Assembly: GCA_014376885.1 (NCBI GenBank) | Contig: JACMQR010000251.1 | Location: 1-5,562, forward strand | Origin: Polaromonas sp. | GTDB lineage: Bacteria > Pseudomonadota > Gammaproteobacteria > Burkholderiales > Burkholderiaceae_C | Direction of reading: 5' to 3' | DNA length: 5,562 nucleotides | Shown here: piece by piece, positions 5,151 to 5,562 of the stretch | How positions within the stretch are numbered: the stretch's first letter is position 1 | Layout of the letters: each line of letters starts with the position of its first letter | The notes under the pieces: generated by a model | The model's database searches: none | What the model was told of the DNA's origin: nothing | The model's input: the letters and a program-made list of their open reading frames with translations, nothing else | Position numbers and translations under genes: made by a program

Positions 5151-5562
5151 TCAAGCCTTGAGCCGCTGCAGCACGAATTCACCTTCGTACTCAAGCGCCA
5201 GCGACACCAGGTCAGCCGCGCCGAGCGCCGTGCCGGCCAGCGCAAACCAGCTGCGTTCCTCGACCTCCAGGTGCTGGTGGACCTTGTCATGCAAGGCCTG
5301 GGCGCCCAGCCGCCAGGCCGGCGACCTGGGGTCGGCCAGCTCGAGCACCGCCATCAGCCGGTCCATCTGGTGATGCTCGGCTATGCCCTCGGGCGAGAGC
5401 TGCGGCAGCTGGCAGCAGGCGCTCAGCGGCAGATAAAAGTAGCGCTCCTCGGCGGCCGCATGGGCGGCCAGCTCGCGCTTGAGGCTGCTGAAAATCGCCC
5501 GCCTTTCCCGCGTGTCGCCCTGTGTCTGGACCAGCCGGTCCACCAGCGCGCGCTGAGTCACA
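5151..5562 (-). CDS. Hemerythrin HHE-domain protein (5' end outside the window)
   Basis: Predicted four-helix-bundle protein binding a di-iron centre, used by relatives for oxygen, nitric oxide or iron sensing and storage; the role here is unknown. About 137 codons are visible and the stop is at 5153-5151. Likely metal ligands are H34 and E38 (AAHAAAEER), H63/H64 (AEHHQ), H91 or H95, and H97 with E101 (HQHLEVEER), numbered from the GTG at 5561. The helix ending H34-x3-E38 and the later H97-x3-E101 give the HHE pattern. The GTG is probably not the true start: relatives have an N-terminal His just before a (V/T)QRAL.D.LV stretch like the one here, and the frame is open to the window edge. The gene converges on the thioesterase gene with a 69-bp gap and has no strong terminator of its own. 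Confidence 0.82.
   Translation of the reverse strand, partial: VTQRALVDRLVQTQGDTRERRAIFSSLKRELAAHAAAEERYFYLPLSACCQLPQLSPEGIAEHHQMDRLMAVLELADPRSPAWRLGAQALHDKVHQHLEVEERSWFALAGTALGAADLVSLALEYEGEFVLQRLKA

Overview
The window reads as chromosomal DNA from a GC-rich betaproteobacterium, most likely Burkholderiales/Comamonadaceae (Polaromonas- or Rhodoferax-like). This is inferred from protein similarity, GC-biased codon use and a candidate short interspersed repeat. I see no integrase, transposase, tRNA, rRNA or CRISPR array, and nothing that clearly marks an undescribed system. It looks like ordinary core genome with some interesting regulatory detail.

Layout, left to right: (1) 1-228, minus strand, the N-terminal part of the glutamate/aspartate ABC permease GltJ, cut by the window edge. 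(2) 335-1234, minus, its periplasmic binding protein GltI. A 10-bp perfect stem-loop sits between gltI and gltJ. (3) 1235-1598, a gene-poor gap with a likely gltI promoter embedded in 12-bp tandem repeats, and GC-rich hairpins followed by a T-run that probably end the upstream transcript. (4) 1599-2561, minus, a LysR-family regulator resembling E. coli HypT (YjiE). (5) 2671-4533, minus, a complete half-size ABC exporter of the Atm1/ABCB7 type. (6) 4534-4580, a 47-bp divergent spacer carrying a 7-bp inverted repeat. (7) 4581-5081, plus, a YciA-type hotdog acyl-CoA thioesterase whose last codons run into a repeat-like element. (8) 5151-5562, minus, a hemerythrin HHE protein whose 5' end lies beyond the right edge.

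How the genes relate: gltI and gltJ form the start of a glutamate/aspartate uptake operon that presumably continues leftward as gltK and gltL. The LysR gene lies upstream on the same strand but is separated by terminator-like hairpins and a separate promoter, so it may regulate glt but need not. The Atm1-type exporter (glutathione/sulfur/metal handling), the HypT-like regulator (oxidant-responsive in E. coli) and the hemerythrin (di-iron) share a loose redox/iron theme. Only adjacency supports that link. The exporter and the thioesterase are divergently transcribed from a very short shared spacer.
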